A stretch of 64,000 bases of DNA from Acidobacteriota bacterium (GTDB lineage: Bacteria > Acidobacteriota > Thermoanaerobaculia > Multivoradales > JBCCEF01), in NCBI GenBank assembly GCA_039028635.1, contig JBCCHV010000011.1:62001-126000 (forward strand), written 5' to 3'. The notes below the pieces were generated by a model. The model had not been told where the DNA came from. It worked only from the letters and a program-made list of their open reading frames with translations, and did not search any database. How positions within the stretch are numbered: position 1 is the stretch's first letter; each line of letters starts with the position of its first letter. The position numbers were made by a program, and so were the translations under genes. This document shows positions 9,468-18,665 of this stretch, piece after piece.

Positions 9468-10433
9468 ATGACACACCGCATCGCGACGGCCATCTATGAC
9501 GGACTGCTCGCCTTCGAGCACAGCATCGCCGCGGAGATCTTCGGCTGGGAACGGCCCGGTCTCGGGGTGGATTGGTATCAGTACAAGGCCTGTCGCATCG
9601 AGGACGGACCGCTCCACAGCAGTCACGGGATGCGCTTCGATCCGCCCGGCGATCTCCTCGATGTCGAACGCGCCGACACCATCCTGATTCCAGGCTGGCG
9701 GTCTCCGCTGGAGCCCCCTCCGACGGACTTCCTCGACATCCTGGTGCGCGCCCATGGCCTCGGCAAGCGCCTGGTGTCGATCTGCACCGGCGCCTTCGCC
9801 TTGGCCCACGCCGGCCTGCTCGACGGGCGCCGCTCGACCACCCACTGGATGCACGTGCCGAAGCTCAAGAAGCACTTTCCACGCACCTTGGTCGACGAAG
9901 ACGCCCTCTACGTCCACGATGGCGAGATCTCGACCTCGGCCGGCTCCGCCGCCGGCCTCGATCTCAGCCTGGCGATCGTGCGGCAGGATTTCGGGATCCG
10001 GGTGGCCAACACCATCGCGCGGCGCATGGTGGCGCCGGTGCACCGCGAAGGCGGCCAGTCCCAGTATGTCGAGATCGGCAAGGCGGCCACCGAGCCGAAT
10101 GGCTTCGGCAAGGTCCTCGACACGCTCCTCGATCGCCTCGACGAAGAGCTACCGGTCGAGCAGCTCGCCTGCGAGTTCGGTTACACGCTGCGCACCTTCC
10201 AGCGCCGCTTTCGCGAGATCACGGGGCTGTCGCCGCACCGCTGGATCAGCCAGCAACGGGTGGTCAAGGCGCGCGAGCTTCTCGAGCAGACGGACTTCAG
10301 CATCGAGCAGGTGGCTTCACGCTCCGGCCTGGGTTCGGCGGCCAACCTGCGCAAGCACCTCGCCCGCCATCTGGCGACCACGCCGCGGGCTTATCGCTCG
10401 GCCTTCCGGGCGGAAGATCGAGCAGGTTGCTGA
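9468..10433 (+). CDS. GlxA/FtrA-type AraC-family transcription regulator
   Basis: A 321-residue regulator. Residues about 1-190 are a DJ-1/PfpI-like (class I glutamine amidotransferase fold) domain with VSICTGAFALAHAGLLDG, where the Cys sits at the nucleophile elbow. Residues about 220-315 are an AraC-type double helix-turn-helix (EFGYTLRTFQRRFREITG and GLGSAANLRKHLARH). FtrA/GlxA regulators often activate a divergent metabolic or detoxification gene, here the DUF1272-SnoaL gene. The upstream DNA (9430-9465) is AT-rich for this genome and includes TACGAT as a possible -10. Its TGA stop lies inside the terminator hairpin at 10425-10463. Confidence 0.85.
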   Translation: MTHRIATAIYDGLLAFEHSIAAEIFGWERPGLGVDWYQYKACRIEDGPLHSSHGMRFDPPGDLLDVERADTILIPGWRSPLEPPPTDFLDILVRAHGLGKRLVSICTGAFALAHAGLLDGRRSTTHWMHVPKLKKHFPRTLVDEDALYVHDGEISTSAGSAAGLDLSLAIVRQDFGIRVANTIARRMVAPVHREGGQSQYVEIGKAATEPNGFGKVLDTLLDRLDEELPVEQLACEFGYTLRTFQRRFREITGLSPHRWISQQRVVKARELLEQTDFSIEQVASRSGLGSAANLRKHLARHLATTPRAYRSAFRAEDRAGC

Positions 10434-10463
10434 ATGAGCCGCCCGGCGGCTCATTCGGCAACC
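10425..10463. terminator. Bidirectional terminator between convergent genes
   Basis: A 39-base near-perfect palindrome: GGTTGCTG + AATGAGCCGCC, one central C, then GGCGGCTCATT + CGGCAACC. This is 19 pairs with one mismatch. It overlaps the ftrA-like stop and ends one base before the stop of the convergent RND gene. Its left edge AGCAGGTTGCTGAA matches the ends of the mosaic repeat elements described below. Confidence 0.75.
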
Positions 10464-10464
10464 G

Positions 10465-13400
10465 CTACTCGGCCGGTGCCGGCTCGGCGCTGCCGAAGTT
10501 CCGGAACACCCGCCGGAAGAGCTGCATGAAGCGCTCGCGGGCGTCGTCGAACAGGGTGTAGAGCACCGGAACCACCAGCAGCGTGAGCAGCGTCGCAGTG
10601 GTCAATCCACCGATCAAGGTGTAGCCAAAGCTCTTGTAGGAGATGCCGATCTCGCTGGTCCTGCCGAGGGTCAGGGGAATCATGCCGAAGATGGTGGTCA
10701 GGGCGGTCATCATGATCGGCCGGAAACGCCGCCGCGCCGCGATCAAGACGGCTTCGGAACGCTCGTGTCCCCAACGTCTCAGGCGGTTGATGTAGTCGAT
10801 CAGCACAATGCCGTTGTTGACCACCACGCCGATCAGCAGCACCATTCCCACCATGCCCAGGAAGTCGATGTTCTTGCCGGCGATGATGTGCCCCCAGGCG
10901 ACGCCGATACCGGCGAGGGGAATCGTGAAGACGATCGACAGGGGCAGGATGAAGCTCTCGAACAGAAAGCCCATCAGGAGGTAGATGAAGAGGATCGACA
11001 TCAAGGCCGCAAACCCCATGGCAGCAGTCTCTTCGCCGGTCGTGTTGGCTCGACTGCGGCCACCGAAGACAACTCCTTCCGGCAGGTCGATGCGGTTCTT
11101 GAGGGCAGTCAAGGCCTTGCGCGTATCTTCCTCGCTCCCCTCCTCGAGCTCGAGGGTGATGGTGCGAGCCATGCGCTTCTCGCGCCGGAAGATCGACTTC
11201 GCTCCGGCGGTGTACTCGACGTCCGTCAAGGACGCCAGCGGCACCATCGAACCGGTCTCCGTCGGCACTCCGAAGTCGGACAGCTCGGCCAAGCTCTCGC
11301 GGTCCTCTTCTTCGAACCGCACCCGCACCTGGATCTCCCGTCCATCGGCGTAGAACTTGGGCAGGGATTGGCCGCGCAGGGCATAGCCCACCACCCCGGC
11401 GATCACCTGCGGATTGACCTCCTGCTTCTGCGCCCGGTCGCGGTCGACCACCAACGACAGCTCGTTGGGTTGGCGTTGACTGCTGGAGAGCTTCTTCACC
11501 CCCAGCACGCCGTCGACGGAGGCGAAGACATCCTCGAGATCCTCGACGATGGTCTCGAGCTGATCCGGGTCTTCGCCGTTGAGGGTGATCGCATAGATCG
11601 ACTCGTCGTCGGCGCCGGACTCGTCCTCGGACCCGGTGTAGTACTCCACGCCGGGAGCCTCCGGCAGCGCCTCGAGGACCGCCTCGGTCACCTGACGGGG
11701 GGTCATGTCGTTGGTCCGCTCGCTGGGGAACCAGCCCTCGATCTCACCCCAGTTGGTGCGATGGAAGAAGAAGTGCCCTTCGAGCCCCCAGTCTTCCTGA
11801 TTCGCCAGCATGATCTCTTCCACCTGCAGGAAGAAACGCTCCGTTTCCTCGAAGGAGTAGGTCTGTGGCAGCTCGATGTCGATCTCGAACCCGGGGCGCT
11901 CGTCTTCGTCCTGATCGACCACCTTGAGCTCGCGGCCGCCGGCGGCGATGCCGGTGATCACCGCCACCCCGAGAATGCCGAGCATCAGGTCGAGGCGGCG
12001 GCGCAGGAAGAACGACAGCAACCGGCCATAACCGCGATTGATGCGTTCGAAGGTGGCGTCGTAGGCGCGCGCCAACACTCCGTTGACCCGCTTGTGGCTG
12101 CGCTGCATGAAGCTGTCCCGGTGGTCACCGCCGTTCGCCGGCAACGTCAGGTAGACGCTCAACGGAATGAACACCAGCGCCACGAACAGCGACGCCAGCA
12201 GCGAGACGGACACCGGAATCGCCATCCGCAGCAGGAAGAACTGACCTTCGCCTTCGACCAGCGACACCGGCAGGAAAACGATCACCGTGGTGAGCGTCGC
12301 CATGGTGACGGCGAGGGCGATCTCGCTGGCGCCGCGGATACAGGCTTGGCGCCGCGGCACGCCGTCCTTGTGCATGCGATAGATGTTCTCGGCCACCACC
12401 ACCGAGTTGTCCACCAACAAACCGATACAGATCATCAACCCGAGGAGCGACAGGATGTTGAGGCTCTCGCCAGCGAAGTACATGACGGTCAGGGCGATCA
12501 GCATCGACAGCGGCACGGACAGCGTGATGATCAGCGTCATGCGCGCCCGGCGGAGGAAGAAGAACAGCACCGCGACGGCGAACAGGGCGCCGATCTTGCC
12601 GCTGTCGAGCAGGGTGCCGAGGGACTCGAGAATCACCGACCCTTGATCGAAAAAGACCGTCATCTCGACGCCCGCCAGGCGGGGATCCTCCTGCATCTTG
12701 TCCACCAAGGCGTGAACCCGGCGCGACACTGCGAGGGTGTTGGCCTCGCCCTCCTTGAACACCTGGAGAGCCACCGCCGGACGACCGTTGACCCGCACTC
12801 GGTACTTCTTGTCCGGCTCCTCATAGGTCACCGAGGCGATATCTCCGACTCGTACCGAGGGTGCCACCGAGCGGTTGCGCACGGCGTCAAGATCGGGGTA
12901 CCGCGCCACCGAGCGCAACAGCAGCTTCTTGCCACCGGAGTACACCGAGCCACTGGCGAGACTGAAGTTGTCGCTGCCGAGGTCCTGGGCGATCTCGTAG
13001 ATGTTGAGGCCCGCCGCTTCGGTGCGCTCACGGTCGAGCTCGATCAGGATTTCCTTCTCCTCGAGCCCCTGTGGGTCGACCTTGGCAACGCCGTCGAGGC
13101 GCTCGAGGGGCATCTTGATGCCCTTCTCGATCAGGTCGTAGCCGTTGGTCACCGTGGGATCGATCCCCAGGCCGACCATCGCCACCGGAAAGCCCGAGGA
13201 ATCCTCCTTGCGGATATAGACCCGATCGGCATCCTCCGGCATGCGAGCCCGCGCCCGCTGGACGCGATCGCGCACCTCGCGGTACGCGATGTCCATGTCG
13301 GTGTTCTGTTTGAAGGACAGAAAAACTCGACCGAAACCGGTGGTCGAGAAGGAGCTGATGCGATTCAGCCCCTTGACAGTCGCCAGCTCCTCTTCGAGGG

Positions 13401-13623
13401 GCAGGATCACCTTGTCGAGAACCTCCCGCGCCGGCGCATCGCTCCACGGCACGTTGACCGCCAGGAACGAGGCCGTGAAGCCGCGCGGGAAGAGCTCGAG
13501 AGGAATCCCGACCGTCGACACCAAGCCCACCACCAGGGTGGTGGCGAGGAGCACGAGGACGGTGATGCGCCGATCGAGGGAGAACTTGGGAAGCAGACTT
13601 TCCAGGCGCGTGCGTTTCTTCAT
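10465..13623 (-). CDS. RND efflux permease (AcrB superfamily), second pump of the minus-strand operon
   Basis: A 1052-residue resistance-nodulation-division transporter with TM1 near residue 20, two large periplasmic loops and twelve helices. TM4 reads GLLVDNSVVVAENI, where classical HAE1 pumps have an Asp-Asp pair. TM10 reads GVVVNNGIVLIDYINRLR. Its periplasmic porter domains resemble multidrug or lipophile exporters. It lies 16 bases after the 1223-residue pump gene, in an operon with one adaptor and two pumps, so a mixed trimer of the MdtBC kind is possible. No outer-membrane factor is in this operon; the one at 19337 may be shared. Confidence 0.9.
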   Translation of the reverse strand: MKKRTRLESLLPKFSLDRRITVLVLLATTLVVGLVSTVGIPLELFPRGFTASFLAVNVPWSDAPAREVLDKVILPLEEELATVKGLNRISSFSTTGFGRVFLSFKQNTDMDIAYREVRDRVQRARARMPEDADRVYIRKEDSSGFPVAMVGLGIDPTVTNGYDLIEKGIKMPLERLDGVAKVDPQGLEEKEILIELDRERTEAAGLNIYEIAQDLGSDNFSLASGSVYSGGKKLLLRSVARYPDLDAVRNRSVAPSVRVGDIASVTYEEPDKKYRVRVNGRPAVALQVFKEGEANTLAVSRRVHALVDKMQEDPRLAGVEMTVFFDQGSVILESLGTLLDSGKIGALFAVAVLFFFLRRARMTLIITLSVPLSMLIALTVMYFAGESLNILSLLGLMICIGLLVDNSVVVAENIYRMHKDGVPRRQACIRGASEIALAVTMATLTTVIVFLPVSLVEGEGQFFLLRMAIPVSVSLLASLFVALVFIPLSVYLTLPANGGDHRDSFMQRSHKRVNGVLARAYDATFERINRGYGRLLSFFLRRRLDLMLGILGVAVITGIAAGGRELKVVDQDEDERPGFEIDIELPQTYSFEETERFFLQVEEIMLANQEDWGLEGHFFFHRTNWGEIEGWFPSERTNDMTPRQVTEAVLEALPEAPGVEYYTGSEDESGADDESIYAITLNGEDPDQLETIVEDLEDVFASVDGVLGVKKLSSSQRQPNELSLVVDRDRAQKQEVNPQVIAGVVGYALRGQSLPKFYADGREIQVRVRFEEEDRESLAELSDFGVPTETGSMVPLASLTDVEYTAGAKSIFRREKRMARTITLELEEGSEEDTRKALTALKNRIDLPEGVVFGGRSRANTTGEETAAMGFAALMSILFIYLLMGFLFESFILPLSIVFTIPLAGIGVAWGHIIAGKNIDFLGMVGMVLLIGVVVNNGIVLIDYINRLRRWGHERSEAVLIAARRRFRPIMMTALTTIFGMIPLTLGRTSEIGISYKSFGYTLIGGLTTATLLTLLVVPVLYTLFDDARERFMQLFRRVFRNFGSAEPAPAE

Positions 13624-13639
13624 GAGGTCACTCTTCTGT

Positions 13640-16600
13640 TCAGGTCAGGGCCGTTTCCGGTTCCGAGTAGAGCCCGCCGGCGGCCTCTTCGGTAGCCTCC
13701 TCGCGCCCCAGCAGGCGCGACTGAATGCGATCGAAGAGGGCGTAGACGGCCGGAACGATCAGCAGCGTCAGCGCCGTCGAGACCACCAGCCCGCTGATCA
13801 CCGCAATCGCCATCGGGGTGCGGATCTCGGCGCCGTCACCGACCCCCAAGGCCATCGGCAGCAAACCGAGGACGGTGGTCGCGGTGGTCATCAGGATCGG
13901 TCGTAGACGGGCCTCGCCGGCGGTCACGATGGCGGCGTCGCGACTCAGGCCTCGGCCGCGCAGAGTGTTGATGTAGTCGACCAGCACGATGGCGTTGTTG
14001 ACCACGATCCCCGCCAGCATGATCATGCCGAGCACCACCACGATCGACAGGCTGATGCCGAGAATCTGCAGCGCCAGCACCGTGCCGAGGAAGGCCAGGG
14101 GGATGGTGAACATGATCACCAGCGGCTGGACCAAGGACTCGAACTGGGCCGCCATGATGACGTAGACCAGGAAGATCGACAGCGCCAGGGCGAGATAGAG
14201 ACTGCCGCGGCTGCGCTGCCACTCTTCGTTCTGGCCGGCGATGTAGTAGGTCATGTCGGATGGCCAGTCGACCTTGTGGGTGAGGGCGTTCTCGATTGCC
14301 GCCACCGCCCCACCGAGCGAACCCTCGCCGATGTTGGCGTTGACCAGGGCAACCCGTCGGCCATCGACCCGGCGCACCTCGCTCGGGCCTTCTCCGAGGG
14401 AGACGTCGGCAATCGAGGCCAGCGGAATCGGCCGGCTGCCGGAGGGGTTGACCACCAGCGCCCGCAGGTCTTCCACCGACTCACGATCGTCCTCGCCGAG
14501 GCGCACCAGGATCGGCACCCGCCGGTCCTGCAGATTGAAGCGCGTCGCCTCGAAGCCCTTGACCTGGTTGCGCACCAGCTCCGCCGTGCCGCGCAGGTTG
14601 AGGCCATAGCGCAGCAGCAGCTCGCGGTCGTAGACGATCTGCACCTCCGGCGCGCCGCTCTTCAGGGTCACCTCGACATCGGTGAGCTCCGGCAGGGACG
14701 CCATCATCGCTCGCACCTCTTCACCCTGACGCTTGAGCTCCGCCAGGTTGTCGCCGTGGACCTCGACCTCGATCGGTGTCTTGGAGCTGAACAGCACCGG
14801 ACGCACCACCCGCGCATCGAGATCCGGCACCTCTGCCAGGCTCTGCCGAATGCGGGCGATCACCGCCTCTTCGCGGGCCCTCAGATCGGTTTCCCGCCAC
14901 AGGCGACCGGAAAGGAACCAGGCCACCTTCTGGCCGAAGCCGATCTGCGGACGATCGAGCAACACCTTGAAGCGAGCGGTGTGCTCACCCTCGTCGGAGC
15001 GCTGCGAGTTGGCGGCGTCGAAGCCGACCGTCAGGATGAGCGCCTCGATGCTGTCGCGCTCCGCCAGGATGGCCTGCTCCACCGGCTCGAGAATGCGATT
15101 GGTCTCCTGGATCGGGGTACCCACCGGCAGCGCCACCTCGAAGGTGAACTCTCCCTGATGGACCTCCGGCAGCAGCTCGTTGTCGAGCTCGAGGGCAATC
15201 GCCACCGAGCCGGCGATCAACAGCAGGGCCACCAGGGCCACCGTGCCGGTGTGACGGATCGCCCAACGCAGCACCGGCGGATAGGTGTTGCGCAGGAACC
15301 CCAGCGCCCCCTCGGTGATCTTGCTGGGCAAGAACATCAGCACCTTGAAGACGATTCCGAGGAACGGCAGCAGCACTCGCCGCAACAGAACCCCGAAGAG
15401 CAGGCCGCCACCGATCAACAGCTTGGCGACGAGCTCGAAGACGGATCCCAAGACCAGGCGAAGCAAGAAGTAGAGCAACACCAAGGGCAGGCTGACGATG
15501 CGCCCGAGACGAGCCAGGACTCCGCCCTGCCCGAAGCGACCTCGGTAGGCCGCGAAGTCGCGGCGGCAGGCGCCCCAGGTTTCGAAGCTCGAGAACACGC
15601 CGTCGCTCAGCTCGCGCCCTTGGCGAATGCCCTGGCGGCTGGCCAGCATCGGAATCAGAAACACCGCCACCAGCAGCGAAGCGAGCAGCGAGATCACCAC
15701 CGCCAGACCGAGATCACCGAAGGCCTCGCCGGCGATGCCCTCGACGAAGACCATCGGGAAGAACACCGCAATCGAGGTCAGCGTCGAGGCGATGACCGCA
15801 GCGCGCACTTCGCCGGTGCCACGCACCGCCGCCGGCACCACGTCGTCGCCCTCTTCGCGACAGCGGAAAATCGATTCGAGCACCACGATCGAAGAGTCCA
15901 CCAACATGCCGATGCCGAGAGCGAGACCGCCCAGGGACATGATGTTGAGGGATACCCCGAGCACTTTCAGGGGTCCGAAGGTGATCAGCAACGACACCGG
16001 AATCGACACCGCCACGATCAGCGTGGTCTTGACGTTGCGCAGGAACACAAAGAGCACCAGGATGGCGAGAATGCCGCCGATGATGGCGGTGTTGCGCACC
16101 TCGTTGATGCTGCTCTCGATGAACAGCGACCGGTCCGCCACCACCTGCAGCTTGGCGCCTTCGTTGACGAATAGCTGCTGCGCCAGCCCCGCCGCCTGCT
16201 GACGGCCGCCGGGGCCACCCCGTTCACTCGCCGAGGCTCCCGCAGCGGCCTCTTCATCGATCTCCCCGAGACGGAGTCGCACTCGCTTGGCGAGGGCGAC
16301 GATGTTGGCGTCCGCCTCCTTGAAGATGTCGATCTGAACACTCTCGCCGCCATCGGTACGGGTCTCGATCTCCCGCTCCTTGTGCGACCACTGGACGGTG
16401 CCGAGGTCGCGCAGGCGAACGTCCCGGCCGGCGAGGCGCGCCACCACCGTGTTCTCGATCTGCCCGATGTCCTCGTACTCGTTGAGGGTTCGCACCATGT
16501 ACTCGGTGCGCCCTTCTTTGATCGTGCCGCCGGCGACGTTGATGTTCTCCTGCGACAGGCGATTGATCACGGTCTGGATCGACAGGCCGGTGCGCGACAG

Positions 16601-17311
16601 CTTCTTCTCGTCGATCAGGACGTGGATTTCTTCCTCGAGACCGCCGCGCACTCGCACCGCCGCCACCCCGGTGACCGGCTCGAGGGCGCGCTTGATCTGC
16701 AGATCCGCCAGGCGCCGCAGGCGCCGCAAGCCCTCCTCGTCGGCGAAGCGGCCGCCGGCGCCGGAGAGGGAGAGCTCCATCACCGGGTCGAGGGACGGGT
16801 CGTAGTGCAGGATCAGCGGCCGTTCCGCCTCGTCCGGCAGAAAGACCAGGTCGAGGCGCTCGAGGGCATCCTGGGTGGCATCGGAGATCTCCGTGTCCCA
16901 GGAGAACTCCATCACCACATCGCTCACCCCGGAGCGGCTGATGCTCGAAATCCGGCGCAGGCCGCCGATCACGCCGAGCGCTTCCTCGATCGGCCGGCTG
17001 ATGTCGTTTTCGACCTCTTCCGGCGCCGCCCCCGGGTAGGTGGTGCGCACCGTCAAGGTGGGATAGGTCAGCTCCGGCATCAGGGTCACCGGCAGGCGCC
17101 CGTAGGACATGAAGCCGAACACCGCCAGGGCGATGAACACCATCAAGACCGCCACCGGTCGGCTGGTCGTGAAGCTCGACAAACGGCTTCCGCGATCGTC
17201 CTCTCCGGGATCTTCGGGTTCGAGATCGACCGGCTCGCGGGCCGTCGTCTCGACTCCCGGCAGGGTCTCTTCGCCGCTCACCCGCGGCGCATCATCGTCG
17301 TGAGTGCTCAT
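13640..17311 (-). CDS. RND efflux permease with an extra hydrophobic insertion, 1223 residues
   Basis: An AcrB-superfamily pump, longer than the usual 1020-1060 residues. About 50 acidic cytoplasmic residues precede TM1. TM4 reads GMLVDSSIVVLESI, with a single Asp. TM10 reads GIVVNNAIVLVDYINTLR. Between TM6 and TM7 (about residues 557-674) lies a roughly 115-residue insertion rich in Leu, Val, Phe and Gly that looks like two extra membrane or membrane-surface helices. A flexible Gly/Ala-rich patch (GASASERGGPGGRQQ) occurs in the first porter loop, near residue 360. The start ATG overlaps the adaptor stop by four bases, so translation is coupled. Confidence 0.9.
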   Translation of the reverse strand: MSTHDDDAPRVSGEETLPGVETTAREPVDLEPEDPGEDDRGSRLSSFTTSRPVAVLMVFIALAVFGFMSYGRLPVTLMPELTYPTLTVRTTYPGAAPEEVENDISRPIEEALGVIGGLRRISSISRSGVSDVVMEFSWDTEISDATQDALERLDLVFLPDEAERPLILHYDPSLDPVMELSLSGAGGRFADEEGLRRLRRLADLQIKRALEPVTGVAAVRVRGGLEEEIHVLIDEKKLSRTGLSIQTVINRLSQENINVAGGTIKEGRTEYMVRTLNEYEDIGQIENTVVARLAGRDVRLRDLGTVQWSHKEREIETRTDGGESVQIDIFKEADANIVALAKRVRLRLGEIDEEAAAGASASERGGPGGRQQAAGLAQQLFVNEGAKLQVVADRSLFIESSINEVRNTAIIGGILAILVLFVFLRNVKTTLIVAVSIPVSLLITFGPLKVLGVSLNIMSLGGLALGIGMLVDSSIVVLESIFRCREEGDDVVPAAVRGTGEVRAAVIASTLTSIAVFFPMVFVEGIAGEAFGDLGLAVVISLLASLLVAVFLIPMLASRQGIRQGRELSDGVFSSFETWGACRRDFAAYRGRFGQGGVLARLGRIVSLPLVLLYFLLRLVLGSVFELVAKLLIGGGLLFGVLLRRVLLPFLGIVFKVLMFLPSKITEGALGFLRNTYPPVLRWAIRHTGTVALVALLLIAGSVAIALELDNELLPEVHQGEFTFEVALPVGTPIQETNRILEPVEQAILAERDSIEALILTVGFDAANSQRSDEGEHTARFKVLLDRPQIGFGQKVAWFLSGRLWRETDLRAREEAVIARIRQSLAEVPDLDARVVRPVLFSSKTPIEVEVHGDNLAELKRQGEEVRAMMASLPELTDVEVTLKSGAPEVQIVYDRELLLRYGLNLRGTAELVRNQVKGFEATRFNLQDRRVPILVRLGEDDRESVEDLRALVVNPSGSRPIPLASIADVSLGEGPSEVRRVDGRRVALVNANIGEGSLGGAVAAIENALTHKVDWPSDMTYYIAGQNEEWQRSRGSLYLALALSIFLVYVIMAAQFESLVQPLVIMFTIPLAFLGTVLALQILGISLSIVVVLGMIMLAGIVVNNAIVLVDYINTLRGRGLSRDAAIVTAGEARLRPILMTTATTVLGLLPMALGVGDGAEIRTPMAIAVISGLVVSTALTLLIVPAVYALFDRIQSRLLGREEATEEAAGGLYSEPETALT

Positions 17312-18444
17312 TCCGCAACAACCTGTCCCTCGGTCGCCTCGGGAGCCATTGCAGCCTGCACCACACGCACCTCGGCGCCGTCCTTGAGACCGGCCTGCCC
17401 CGCCACCACCAGGCGGTCCCCGGCCGCGATTCCGGCCACCGGCTCGATGTTCTCCTTGTCTTCGAGGGCGGCTTCCACGATCACCCGCTCGACCGTCATA
17501 TCGTCCGCCAGGCGATAGACGAAGATCTGGTCCTCGTCATAGACCAGCGCCCGCTTCGGCACCAGCAGGGCGTCATCGCGCACCGCCGTCACCAGCTCGA
17601 CATCGACATACATGCCCGGCCGCAGGCCGCCCCGAGGGGGTGTCGAAACGGTCACCTTGACGGTGCCGCTCTGGGGATCGACGATCGGCGCCAGGCGCTG
17701 CACCCGGCCGCGGAAGCTGTCGCCCTGCAGGGCCGGTGCACTGATTCGGGCGTTCTGACCGATCTCGACCCGGTGGAGCACCTTCTCGGGTACGTAGACC
17801 CGCGCCACGATGGAATCGAAGTCGACCATCTCGAACAGCGCCTGATTGACCGTCACATAGTCGCCGAGGCTGACCATGCGCGCCGTCATGGTGCCGGAGA
17901 TCGGCGCCCGCACCTCGGTGTAGGAGAGCTGACGCTGGGCCTCTTCGAGCTCGAGCTTGAGCTGCTCGAGATCGTAGGTGGCGTCATTGAAGGCCTGCTC
18001 GCTGATCAGCTCGTCGGCATGCAGGCGCTTCTGGCGCTCGTACTCGCGGGAGGACTTGTCGTACTGGCTCTGCACCTTGGCCAGGCGGGTGCGCTGCTCT
18101 TCGTCCTGCAGCCGCACCAGAATCTGGCCCTTGCGCACCCGGTCCCCTTCTTCGACCCGCAGCTCCTGAACCCGACGCGCCGCCTCGGCGAACACGGTCA
18201 CCGAGTTCTCGGCCTCGAGATTGGTGGAATAGCGCAGGGTCTCCTCGATGGCACCCCGGCGGAGCTCGACGACCTCCACCGGAACGGTCTCGTCTTCCTT
18301 TTCGTCCTCGCCCGCCTCACCATCGGCGGCCTTCTCAGCGGTCGTCGCCTCGGCAGCATCGGTGTCGCTACCAGCGCAACCGGTCTGGGTCATGACGAAG
18401 GCCGCCATTAGCAGGACGAGCAGCAGCGTCTTGACTGAATTCAT
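17308..18444 (-). CDS. RND periplasmic adaptor (membrane fusion protein)
   Basis: A 378-residue HlyD/AcrA-type adaptor. A signal sequence ending near TQTGC could be a weak lipobox. An acidic linker (about residues 25-60) follows, then a lipoyl half-motif, a coiled-coil hairpin (about 110-170, rich in Glu/Gln/Leu), and beta-barrel and membrane-proximal domains ending with AGDRLVVAGQAGLKDGAEV. It bridges an RND pump to an outer-membrane channel. The ATG at 18444 follows GGGGAG. It is the first gene of the minus-strand efflux operon and is divergent from tetR, whose tandem operator lies about 190 bases upstream. Confidence 0.9.
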   Translation of the reverse strand: MNSVKTLLLVLLMAAFVMTQTGCAGSDTDAAEATTAEKAADGEAGEDEKEDETVPVEVVELRRGAIEETLRYSTNLEAENSVTVFAEAARRVQELRVEEGDRVRKGQILVRLQDEEQRTRLAKVQSQYDKSSREYERQKRLHADELISEQAFNDATYDLEQLKLELEEAQRQLSYTEVRAPISGTMTARMVSLGDYVTVNQALFEMVDFDSIVARVYVPEKVLHRVEIGQNARISAPALQGDSFRGRVQRLAPIVDPQSGTVKVTVSTPPRGGLRPGMYVDVELVTAVRDDALLVPKRALVYDEDQIFVYRLADDMTVERVIVEAALEDKENIEPVAGIAAGDRLVVAGQAGLKDGAEVRVVQAAMAPEATEGQVVAE

Positions 18445-18603
18445 AGCTCTAGATCTCCCCAATATCGGCCGCTGAAGTGGCCGCGAAGTGTCTTCCTGGT
18501 CCTCAAAGCCTGGGTGCGATTACCGTCGCTATCGGTACTACGCCTCGCAACCAGCGTTTGTTTCTTCGCCCCCTCGAGCCGGCCTTCATCGCCATCGCGG
18601 GGC

Positions 18604-18632
18604 TTGACACCAGCGCCCGACAACCCTACCAT
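18604..18632 (+). promoter_or_regulatory. Sigma70-like promoter of the tetR-efflux operon
   Basis: TTGACA (18604-18609) is a perfect -35 box. A 17-base spacer leads to TACCAT (18627-18632), four of six matches to TATAAT. Transcription would start near 18639, inside the operator and only about 27 bases before the tetR ATG. Confidence 0.6.
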
Positions 18633-18634
18633 TC

Positions 18635-18659
18635 AAACGTTCGTTTGAAACGATCGTTT
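18635..18659. promoter_or_regulatory. Tandem TetR-type operators
   Basis: Two perfect 12-base palindromes, AAACGTTCGTTT (18635-18646) and AAACGATCGTTT (18648-18659), are separated by one base. They lie immediately downstream of the -10 box and end six bases before the tetR start. Their centres are 13 bases apart, a little over one helical turn. This layout predicts autorepression by blocking polymerase. Confidence 0.75.
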
Positions 18660-18665
18660 ACAACC

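Noticed and set aside
10765-13695. 976-codon open frame on the plus strand opposite the RND pump
   Set aside because: The minus strand encodes an unmistakable RND permease. The opposite frame is His/Gln/Arg-rich, the usual shadow of a GC-rich gene, with no family motif or ribosome site.
14276-16174. 632-codon open frame antisense to the 1223-residue pump
   Set aside because: Same reasons: shadow composition and no start signal, while the coding strand has clear RND motifs.
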